A DNA stretch of 64,000 bases, taken from contig NMRA01000232.1 in assembly GCA_002633005.1 (NCBI GenBank), positions 298,866-362,865 of the forward strand. The letters are read 5' to 3'. The DNA is from Phoronis australis. Its lineage: Eukaryota; Phoronida; Phoronidae. The notes below the pieces were generated by a model, which saw only the letters and a list, made by a program, of their open reading frames with translations, searched no databases and was not told where the DNA came from. Below, piece after piece: positions 36,109-48,100 of this stretch (the stretch's first letter is position 1; the number at the start of each line of letters is the position of its first letter). The position numbers and the translations under genes are program-made.

Positions 36109-39100
36109 CTAGAAGAACATAAATTACAAAAGTGATCCATTATTGTTAAATGGAACATTCTTCTAGTCATCCTTTGCGTGAACTATGTACGACATATAAG
36201 GCTTCTACAATATTTACACTACAGTAAATCCTAGCTCACGTTGTTTTATGAGAATATTGTCAGTGTAAACCGCGAGTTCCTGACGCAATTTGACATCAAT
36301 ACACGTACCGAATGTAAGTCTCACGGGAACAAACCTGAAGCAAACCGGACATGCGCGTGCATTCTCTTAGTTTGTCACTTCTCACTCTGGCGGCATTTGC
36401 TAGTTACTACACGGTAATGGTCTTACAAAACGTGCCCCGAATTTTGAGAACCAGTTTTCTCCACTGAATAACGGACATCAAACTGGTTCTCAAATTAGGG
36501 GCTTATATAAGACAATTGCCTACCACAACCCAGAACTAATTGTCGTCTCGTTCCCCACAGCTTAATTTTGTAGTTCAGTGCAAACGTTAACACTAGTAGG
36601 CACAGGACAATCTTGGAATAACTAGAGACTGACAAGTTCACAATTTCATTTTGTAATTAGGAATATCATATTAACAAAAAGTCGTTACTGAAAAAGCAAT
36701 GGTCGGCCACAGATGTTAACAAATATCCCCTTAATAGCTAGGCTTACCCACTACATCCCAGGGGCCCGTTTTGTGAAAAATGATTTAAGACTTAAAACCA
36801 AAAATGATCTTAAGACCGAAGTGGAAAGTTCGGAAAGGTCGTTTCATGAACACTAAGTCAGTTTTTGGTCTTCAGAAATAAATTCGGTTTGTGACATAGG
36901 TTAGCGTACAAACTGAGCTTTCGTATCCTGTTGCGAATTCATTAAACTAAGCGATGCAGTCTGTGAAGTACGGTTTCAAGAATAATCTTTGTCTTTAAAT
37001 TCTAAATGAGGATTTATTTACATTTGGATGTAATTGGGATTTCGTACATTTGAGACCCTGGTATAACACGGAAAATATCGATTCATATCTGCAGCAAGCA
37101 TGGGCGGCGCAGTACTGAAATAAGTGTGGGGGGTATAGCCCCCAACCCCCAATTGTGCACCGCCCATGGCAAGTCGCATAGCTTTGCATCCGACGGTGCT
37201 TTCCCAGTGCTCGATTCGAAAGTAGACGATCTTCAATTTGACACTGTTTTGAAAATATTCACAAAATATGTTCCTTAACAGTTTACAGTGATCAGATCGT
37301 CATTTGGACTAAAGGTCAAATCTTAAGCCTACTCCGTGTCAAGAGTCAGGCTATCTTTCGGTCTTATCTTAGCCTTACTTTGGTCATTTTAGGCCTTAAG
37401 AAATTTCGTGAACTGGGCCCAAAAAGACATTTTGGTTTTCTATTATAATTAGAATTTCCGTCAATGAAATAGTAGATTCGACTCCAGCGTATTTCAGAAC
37501 GTTTACAAGTTTATCAGCACAGACACGTACCTGATACAATGGCGGGTCTTTTGTTTTGCTATCAGTCTCCAAATTTTTGAAACAAACACACGCAAACGAG
37601 AACAAAATCAAAACGACCCCTGTACCTCTGTACAACCTGTAAAATAACCAATTTAAACATTTCTAAATCAATTAATGAATGCCACCATGACATCAAAGAG
37701 TTATATAAGTAAAGTAGTCATATTAAAGAGGTATTTAGTTTTGTAAACATATAAATAACTTTGAGTTCATTCCAGCTCGACTGCAACAAAATTTGAGAAA
37801 GCCACATGTTCGTAAAAAGCGTGCAACATCGAAGTTTAATAATAGACAGTTATTGACGAATGGTGTTTAAATGAGCCTGGAGTAAGTCTCAGATACGGCC
37901 AGAGACTGCTCATACAGAAATCTTACCAATCAAATCCCACGATGTTCAGCAACTGCCCTCCAAAAACGGGTCCTGAAGGTGAAGAGAAAAGAAGTTGAGC
38001 ACGTGATGCACAGCCTTGTTCAAATAAAACCATTAGAAGCAACTGGTGTGAGAAACGAGCTTTGGGACATGGTTTTGATGGTTTTTGAACGACCACCTTT
38101 TCTTGCAGACGTTGTGCGAATAGTTCTTATTTTATCGTGGGAAATCATGGCATGCAGGTTTTCTCGAAGAAAATAATATTAAGAATTAGACATGGTGTAG
38201 AGGAATTACTATAGACGTTTAGCCAGTGCTACCTCAAGAGCCAGTAAGTTGTACACGAAGTTAACGCTAATGCGTAAGAAGAAATCGATTGAATGAACCA
38301 ACTAGTCTGGCGTATTTCATGAATCACGCTCCTTTAGTTGCAAGTAGCGGACATCAAGCTATCGGTTTATTTCTGACACTAGAGACAGCTGGCTGAATGC
38401 TCCACGCCATTTGACGTGATTTACGGGTTTATCTTCAACAACAGTAACTCACCGAACACCAGACCGAAATTGTAGGAGAAACAGTATAGACCATAAACCA
38501 CACCATAGTGCGAATGATGGCGTAAATCGGCCAGATAAGCTAACAGAGGGCTCGTCACACCAAGGCTCACTCCTAGACCGATTCGGGCGAGAGACTCGGG
38601 ACCGATAGTCTCCCAAATATTCTCACAGAGTGGATACTACAAAGCAACAAGGTTATGCCTACGTTAGCCATACAAACAAGTGAGTCAGCTGAGCCATCCT
38701 CCAGGTGGGGCGAGATCTGTCCGGACCCTACTGGTAGGCAACAACACAGTTTGTGTACTATTTGGTTTTCTCTGTAGTTTCATGAGTTTCCGTAAGCCAA
38801 CTTGGTTTTTTTTGTAAGAGCTGTTCCGTTTATAACGTATAAATCATCAAAAACCCGATAGCCCAATACAGTTCCTAACATACGGTATAACTCTCGAAAA
38901 ATAGAAAGGTTACCAGCATTAAACATTTTGCATAAAACACAATGATCATATTTAACAACGCTCCTTACCAGCAGCAGCCCGGTTCCGTACACAATCAGAC
39001 CAGCGCAGCAGAAGATCCACTTTCCACACGATACCGAAAATATGGCGGTTAACGTTTGTGCACCGCATTGACAAACGGACGCCACGACGAACACCAAACC

Positions 39101-42100
39101 TAGATGATAGGAAATAAATTGCATAATTATTAAGAGTAGCATGTCAGTATCAATTACTAAGCAATAATAATAATAAGAGCAACGCAGAGCGTTGAAATGC
39201 GCCCACGAATGCATCACAAACAGTGTGCTTCTATGGTTGTTTATTTACATCATAAAAATGGCCACTAGATGGCGCAAAATACGTCGAATCCATCCTCAGT
39301 AGGGAACATGCCATCATGTTTAATAGACAGCTACTTAGGAAATTTCATAAAAATCTGACAAGGAACTTCAGCAAAACAAAAGGAAAACAGAAAGAAATGA
39401 AAATGCCACCAGGGGGCACAGCATTCGTCGTATCCGTCTGAAAGTCGTCGTCGTCCATTGTCAACTTCATATAAAAGCACTTGCTAAATTTAGCAATGAT
39501 CCTGCACATGGTTTAGGAGATACAGTCATGGGCGCAAAACAAAACAAAACTCCCACTAGGAGGCGCCACAGTAGTCGAAGTTGTCGGAAAATCATCGTTA
39601 GCCGTCCTCTTCATAGTAAGAACATACATGCAACTTTTCACAATCATTATTAGAGCGGTTTGGTTGATAGAGGGACAGACGCCAAAAACAGACTCGAATA
39701 CAGCAAAAATGGCCACTTGGTGGCGCAAACTACGTCGAATTTATTCGAAAACGGGATGATAGCGTCATCTCACTGGTAGATGCCTATACGCATGCCAAAT
39801 CTTATGAAAATCCCTTATAGACCTTTTAAGATACAGAGGTAGGCGTAAAAAATAAAAGTGCCACTAGGGGGCACACCGTTAGTCAGATCCGCCCAAAAGT
39901 TCACCCATGCCGTCCCATCTATAAAAAAACATGTGCAAAATTTCATGAACACAAGTCAAAGGGTTTTGGAGATAGAGCGGCTGACGCCGGACGCCATACG
40001 GACGTAGATGACGGCATAATGCGTCCACATATAAATATGTGGGTGCATAACAAAACGAAACACAAATGTGGTGGAAACTGCCCTTTTTGAGCGACCAGTA
40101 CATGGACATTCATGGATAAGTGAGATGATTAAGTGAAATCGATAAAACATGGACGGCAGACAGGTAAATTCAAAATGGACATCGGAAAGCGGTTGATATG
40201 ACATGGCGGTGACTTGAAACACCCATGGGTAGTTTGCCTATTGCATTGTAGCCTAAACTCGTAGGCTGTGGAGGGAAAATTTGATTTCCAACTTTACTTA
40301 TTCAAATAAGAGATAAAATACATGTAGTCTGTTAATGCGCAAAAATTGACACCACAGAGTCCTTGAATATTAAATAAGTGTCCAAGGCGTTTGAGGATCT
40401 CCGCATTGCCTAAACAAAAGGTCACCGTCGACTTACCCAGTCTAGATGGCAAATCAATCACACATGATTAAATGATGAACAGAGAATCAGAATAACTGAA
40501 ATGTTCTATATGATAAACGAACCAACCAATTTGCCATTGTTCTGCTTTCAAGGAGTCCATCATCCAGGCTGGACTGGCGGTACACATGACGCCCAAACCC
40601 ACATGCACGAGCATATTACAAACTGAAATATAGTAGAAATGCATACAAACATTTGTGATGGACCCGTGCTGTATGTAGCCATGGGGTAGGGGTGGTGGAA
40701 GAGGGGTCGATAGACTTTACACATCAAGGGGCCGATTATACAGTAGGTCAATATCGCGCCTGCAAAACAAGGTCAAGAAATGTAAAAACTGATTTGAGGA
40801 CGACAGTGGACAGGAGCTGGGTGCAGGGAGCCAGGAGTTAGGTAAGGGGTCCAAACAGAGATTCGAAAATCCATAGTGAATTAGCGAAATGTCCAAAGGA
40901 AATCAGTGGAAGTTGACATTTATAAATTGTGCATTGAGTCACCTCGAAGGCGACAAATTGCTGTAAGAAGTGACAAATGTCACACCCGTAAAGATGAAAC
41001 TTCATTCACCCGCGGGAGTTGGGTGTTAATTTAGCCGTCAATACAGCCAGTCAGAGTGGGTGAGGGGGATACCTACGACTATTGACGACTAGCAGAGCCA
41101 TGAATTTTACTTAAGATATAACCCGTTTTCGATAGTTGGTTCTGGCGTGCACTCAGACTCGTGAAACCACCAATCACTACTTAAAGAAAATAATGCGATC
41201 TCTGACATTTTTTGAAAACTTTGTTCGCTTCCATCAATTTGAGGGAACAAAACAACAACGATAATGATTAATAAGTGGCGTATAACTGGGTTCTGTGATC
41301 AATAAAAATATTAAGTTGAAAGCGTAAGTTTCGGTACTTTGAAAAGCTATAGGAAAAATGTCACTTTGAGCAATTAAAACACTCAAATTTTACACAAAAC
41401 AAGCTTTCAAAACGTAAAGGGTTGAACTTTTGATCACATGGAAAACCTTAAGTTTTGCAAAAGAATACATGAAAAACTACTATTGAGCTGTAAAACTTTA
41501 AGATACCCTTTCCGCTTTATTTTAGTTAAAACGTCATGAAAAGAATTCGAATGCAAGCTAGTTCAGTCGGAACTTAGGTCCAAATAATGGTCCTTCAACA
41601 ATACTCCAAATATTTTCAAACTTAACTGAATTATATGAATTACTTTGTTCAATTTATATTTTTGGTGGTGCACCGTCAACTAAAATGGCCTCCGTAGTGA
41701 GTGACAGGTGAGTCCCGCATTTTGGGTACTCACTAAAATGTCGCCATATGTACTTAGGTTTCGGTTGAAACCAAGTCTACTTTTCAAAAAAATCAATTGT
41801 AAAATACGACAAACACAAACAGGGTTGAAAGTTACGAAATGTGTATATTTTAATAATATCTTTCTACTTACGCAACTCATTCTGTGTCTTAATTTGGTGA
41901 ATGTACAGGAAAAAGTACTTTTAAGTTTTTGACGAAACGTTTAAGTTTTAAAAACACTTGTTTATGAAACCTAACTTTTTCGTCAAACCAATTTTTTGAA
42001 AAAGTTTTTAGAATTTTTTTTCATTTTGTAAGACAAAAAATACCCACGACGTAACATTTTAAATGCTGTTGCAGGTCTAGTGAGACATAGATATCTATAC

Positions 42101-45100
42101 AAGATGCACTACCTCATGCGTGCAAAACAACCAAAGACCAGATCCAACCACGCTGTAGGTCTCAGGTTACTTTTGGTTGAAGATATCTTTATGAATTTTT
42201 TAGAGCGAAGTACTTACGGAGAGCAACGTCTATGTAAGGGTCCAGCAACATTTTAAAGAATTCACTCACGTTGGACTTCTTGGTCTTAAAAGAAACAGAA
42301 CATTATATTCAATATTGGTGTTTCCTGGAATGGCCTTATTTCAGGTCAAAACAGTAGCATGATATCCGACGGTACATAGGAGTCTATTTACTGCGTAGGG
42401 AGGTCAACGAACGCACACACGCACACACTGAGAAATCATTTTCCTGTTCCGAGACAAACACAAGTGTAAATGAAGACTTACAAGCACATAAACTCGAAAC
42501 GTAATTCTTAAGGTAAAAATGACCATTATAACAGCTCAAGTTCTAGCAGATGTACAGTGAAAAAGTTCCAGTCGTTATTACATAACTTCAACTACAGCGC
42601 AACGTCTGGGCATGCAGAAACACTTACAAGCATGACTTTAGTCGTATCTGGAACCTTCACGACAAACCGTAGAGCTGTAACATAATCACGCATCGCCGTC
42701 AACGACTGAAATGCAAACTTTCTTTGCTGACTGCATTTTCACACTTTTCTTCGTAGTTCAAATTTTAACAACACCTATTCAGTTATTTGAGTCTTACGCA
42801 ACAACTGAATACACGCATAATTGAAGTGCAATGACAGTGTTGGCGCGAATCCCATTGATAAGTACATCTTATGATTAGCTAACGCTGTAGCCCACGTTGT
42901 TCTGCTGCATTGGGTGTGCAATCTATTAAAAGAGACAAAACAGGCGAATGCTTACCTCCATCAAGGAACATTAATCCAGCTAAGAACATGAAAGGTGCTT
43001 TTTGCCCGAGATATTGGTAAAAGGTACTTCCAAACGGAAATCCTACTAAAATAAAACGAGGCTTTTTAAAATAAAAACAGGGATCTGGAGAACAACTCAT
43101 ATGACACCAAGAACACAACTAAGTCAAAGACCGAAGGCGAAAGACAACGAGCGAGAGTGGGGGCGAGGGAGCGAGGGAGAGAGGGAGCGAGAGATTGAGT
43201 TAAGGTTATGTAGGGCCCTGGAAAATACTTGTTTTTTCCAACTTCGTATCTCAGACGGGGCTGACTGGGTTGACATAACACTCATATTTACTCTGCTTTA
43301 TACACTGTTCTTCAAAACAATGTTAGAAATGATTTTAAATTGTCCCGCTTTTGCATGAGGGACTATCAAAATGGGACTTATATTATTTTATGAGCCTTGT
43401 AAAACTATGCATGAAACGAAAACGTAACGATAATTCAGAAAACTATAACAGCGATGACATCATCAACTGCTTGGCAAGCAGTTCCCCCCAACAACTCATT
43501 GAGGGACTCTGCCAATGCTGACCGATATCAAGACCTACTGCTCCAGGAATGGTACAAGTTGCAATGGTGAGAAGTGCGAGGCTTTGCTGAGCACCCTGCA
43601 CAATCGTCTTAGAGGTAAAGATGTCCCTCGCTCTTTCTACGATGACATTTCAACTTTGCATTCTGAGACACTCAGACATCTGGATGTTTTCTTCAACCGT
43701 CAGTTCAATTTTACTGAGCACGTGAACAAGGTCAACCTTCTAGCCAGCCAAGGATGAAACTGACAGGAAAACACAGGAGTGCCACTTGGTAATGCTCTTT
43801 AGGAGCCTCACATTATCTGTGGTAGATTATGCCTTTCCCGAGATCCGCGTTTGCCAAAACCAACTTGGTAGACTTGAACCGCTACAGAACACGGGTCTCT
43901 GAATCATTTCTTGTTGTCCCAGGTCAACATCAGCAGCTGCAATGCGTTACCAGGTAGGTGTACCTAGCATCGTAGACCGCTTCACAACGAAAGCCACGCA
44001 AAAGAAGGATCGCCCTCTCGACACTATCATCATGAAAGGGTTTGCAGAAATTGTCCCACTGGCAAGAGCACCCTTCACGAACTTGCACCCACGCCCTCCC
44101 ACAACTTTGGTGCGATTGAGAATGTCCAGGTGCTCATGGGTATCTGCTGCAGCAGCTGCTGGTGTCACCATGGCCGCTCAGCACCGAATTGCCAACTCAC
44201 CAGCGTGACTTCAACTGGAGGATCACGGAGAGAAGAGTCAGCAGTTTTTGCATACTTCAGCAGAGCGTGTAGAAATTGGCCTTAGGGCGCTGTCGAAGTG
44301 ATGTGTCGCCAAATGTTCTTGGGGATAGGTGTCCACTGACAGTTCGATCCTTCTGTCAGGATACCAACCGGGTCGCAAAGATGATCTGATGTGGATGCCA
44401 TAACGTCTACACGAGCATCACATGTATGTAGTTCGAAGCAGTCCAACAAGCCCTCTTGTGCCTCTCTCAGTTGCGTCCCGATGCGACGGCGATCATCTTC
44501 ACCACTGACTCGATGGCTGTGCAGACTAGAATCCGCTATTGTCTGCTTCCATTCAACTGGCTAATCTTCCGGGAGCACTGCTCACTCCAAAATGTTTTTG
44601 GACCTATGTCTCAGGCCATGCTGACGTCGTTGCGGATGAGCAAGGAGACCATGTCGCCAACCAGGCTGTCAGGTGTCAAGCTGATTGGACACCGTAATAT
44701 TGTACTCCGCACAGCAGAACAGCTGGGCGAGTATAGCGAGGGCCTTCGCCTTTTGCGACTAGAAGTCCCCTTTGGGCAGTCAGCTTCCAGTCACCGGAAA
44801 GGTCCCTGGAAAGGACTCTACTACGGGAACCATCACCCTCAATATCCTTCAACTTATCCCCACTGGGTGTACCTATGGGGAGAGGATTTGTGCCCAACAT
44901 ATTGTGTAAACTCACTCGCAGAAGGTAATTCACGTAACAACGTTTTGGAGGTTTTACCTCTTGACAAATATCATAAAAATTTGGTCATGCTATTGATCAT
45001 GTTTTGCTATGAATGCAGTTTAATTTTTGATAATTTTTCCAAAAAACAAAGTCACGTGACCTACCCAGTGGCAGTTTGGTATTAAGCAAATATTCAAATT

Positions 45101-48100
45101 AAACGGAATTTCTACTTTCAGGAAATATGAACTTTTGTTGAGTTAAATTCTAGACTTTGTAGATACTTGGCTAAATGTAGTTGACTTAAATGTCCTACAT
45201 AACCTCAACCCCATCAGTTCAACTTGATAATCTGACCTAGTTAACAAAACTGCTTTTCACCTCTGGCAGCTGATTTGGTGACTCGTTTTATATCTTCGAA
45301 CATAAACAAAACTTCTTACAACGGTTTAGTTTATTTCATCATGTCTGTATGCTCTTAGATGAAACACAGTCTGTGTATCGAACAAACATATCTGCACAAC
45401 AGGTGTATCTTGCAAAAATAAATCAGTAAGGTGAAACAATACAAAAGCAAATACATGTAAACAAACAAAAATGCATACATACACAATGCATACATACACA
45501 CATAAATACCAACAAAGCATGCAAACATACATACATACATACATACACACATACATACATACATACATGGTTACATACATTGGTGCATAAATATAAAAAT
45601 ATTACATACCTGGGTAAACAAGCAACAGTTCTTCAGTAACATGATCACGTATATTTCGGAAAAATTGATATAGTAATATTGACATTGGACAAAGGTAATG
45701 ATAAACTATATTGTATAAGCTAGTTCACTCAGAAAAAGTATGGAACTAAATATCATTAATTTATACTTATCGTCGACAGTCTTTAGTGTTCTTATAGCAA
45801 TGGACCACGCGACAGATTCTTGACGATGCAATCAAAACGATATGAATTCCAATTCCGGCCCACTACTTACAAATGATTCCAATAGAGAGACCAGCGAACG
45901 CAAAGTTATTGGCCTTGACCCGTTCTTCATCATTTGGGTAGACACAGGCAAGAAGGGCAAGACCTGGATGTGCAGAATTAAGTATCATTTTTAATATGTT
46001 GGTTCTTTTTAACAAGAACATGCAAAGCGTTGAAATACACCGCAAACCATGTGTTTCTAGAGGCCACTTGGGGACGCCGCAACAGTCGGAAAACAAACAC
46101 AAAAATAAATGTCTTGATTTTGCCAGAAGAAAGACATCTGCCAATTTTCATAATGACCCTTTCAACGGTTTGGGCGACATAGGTGTACCCTAAAGACACA
46201 GTCAAAGATAACAAAGATGGCAACTAGATGGGGAAGAATACGACAAATTCGACCAAAATGTGAAGGCGTCGTGGATATAACATTTCACTCAAGTGTGTCA
46301 ATGACCTCTGAAGACTTCAGAGGCAAACGTAAACAACTATAAGAGGCTAGGATAAATAACTATAATTGCCACTAGGAGGCACAATGCCACTTTCGAAAGT
46401 GGTCGTGATCGTATCAAATTTCACAAAGATCCTGCAAGGGCCAAGGAGGTACAACTAAGGATGCAAAAATGACATCATTGCCACTAGGTGTCCTCCAAGG
46501 AGATGGACGCGTACGAAAATCAATGCCAGTGGTCTTATGAGTTCTCGATGGATACACATGTGCAGGGGGTTAAGCAGATACAGCAGAGGACGCAAAAATA
46601 TCAAGATTACCACAAGATGGCTGGCCACAAAGGGGGTGGAGCCGTTCGGTGGTCTTCTCAACAGAAACACATCTGCCAGTTTTCGTTAAAATCGTTCAAC
46701 GGTTACGCAGATGAAAGACAAAATAAAGAAAATAACCACAACGTGGTGCAGAATGGGTCAAATCCCGACCAAAAAGAGGCCATCGTTGTCTCCTCAATAG
46801 ACAAGAACAACGCGGAGCAAACGGTTTGCTTCTGGGGTTGTTTATTTGGAACATAAAATGGCTACTAGATTGCGCAAAATCCGAAAACTGGTATGCGTCA
46901 TCAAAGCTATTTACCAAACTTCGTGAAAATCCGTCAAGGAACTTCTGAGAAACTAAAGAAAACAAAAAATGAAATTGCCACTAGGAGGGACAGATGCCAA
47001 ACAAGACTCGAAAACAGTAAAAATGGCCACTAGGTGGCGCAAAATACCACGAATCGAACCGAAAAACGGAGGAAAGCGTCAACTCACTAATAGATGCCTA
47101 TCTGCCAAATTTTATGAGAATCCGTTGAGAACCACTGAAGATACAGAGGTAAATTGAAAAACTAAAATTGCCACTAAGGGGCACACCGGTAGTCGGACCA
47201 ATCCGAAAGTCGTCGTCGTTTGTTGTCAAGTTCATACTTGCTAACTTTAATAAAGATCCTGCAGAGGGTTTAGGAGATACATCTATGGGAGTAAAAAACT
47301 GCCACTAGGATGCCTCACAGTTGTCGAGGTCGTCCGAAAATCGTCGTCAGCACTCTCCTTCACATTAGGAACTTACACGCCAATTTCCACAATCATCCTT
47401 AGAGGGGTTTGGTTAAAAGAGGGGCAGATGCCAAAAACATACTCGAAAACAGCAAAAATGGTCAATTGGTGGTGCATAACGTCTCGAATTTAACCGAAAA
47501 CCGGACGATAAAGTCAATTCACTAATAGATGCATACCTGCCAAATTTTATGAAAATCTGTTGACGACCATTGAAGATACAGAGGTAAACGTCAAAAGCTA
47601 AAATTGCCAACAGGGGGAACACCGGTGGTTTGATCCATCCGAAAGTAGTCGTCCTCTGTTTTCAACTTCATACAAATACACCAGCAAAATTCAATAAAGA
47701 TCCCGTAGAGTGTGTCCACGGAGCAAAAACAAGCAAAACGGCCACTGTGATGCGCCATAGTAGTCGAAGTCGTCGGAAAATCATCGTCAGCCGCACTCTT
47801 AACAGTAAGAACATACATGCCGGTTGATAGAAGGGCGGACACAAAAAACAGACTTGAAAACAGTAAAAATGGCCACTAGGTGGCGAAAAAGACCTCGAAT
47901 CCGTCCGAAAACGGGAGGATGATGTCATCACTCTCATCAACTGCCAAATTTTATGAAAATCCGTTGAGGACCTCCGAAGATACAGAGGCAAGCGTAAAAA
48001 ACTAAAATTGCCACTAATGGGCATACCTGTTGTCGTAGAGGTTCCGAGATTTGTCGTCATCTGTCGTCAGCTTCATAGAAACACATCTACCAAATCTCAT

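Noticed and set aside
38780-39217. 145-codon minus-strand open frame as a stand-alone gene
   Set aside because: Only 38969-39099 is an exon (SLC18A-like TM8-TM9); the rest is flanking intron that happens to stay open.
40437-40495. Strong minus-strand GTAAGT donor after CCATCTAGACTGG as a possible SLC18A-like exon
   Set aside because: Every frame that reaches it from a nearby acceptor meets a stop, and the exon at 38969-39099 continues the family alignment directly from exon 9.
45326-45580. Long open frames over 45326-45580 on the minus strand
   Set aside because: They are produced by the CATA microsatellite (Met-Tyr-Val-Cys repeats), not by a gene.
47668-48060. 130-codon open frame within the motif array (minus strand)
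   Set aside because: It follows the satellite monomers, is not kept across them, and has no domain.
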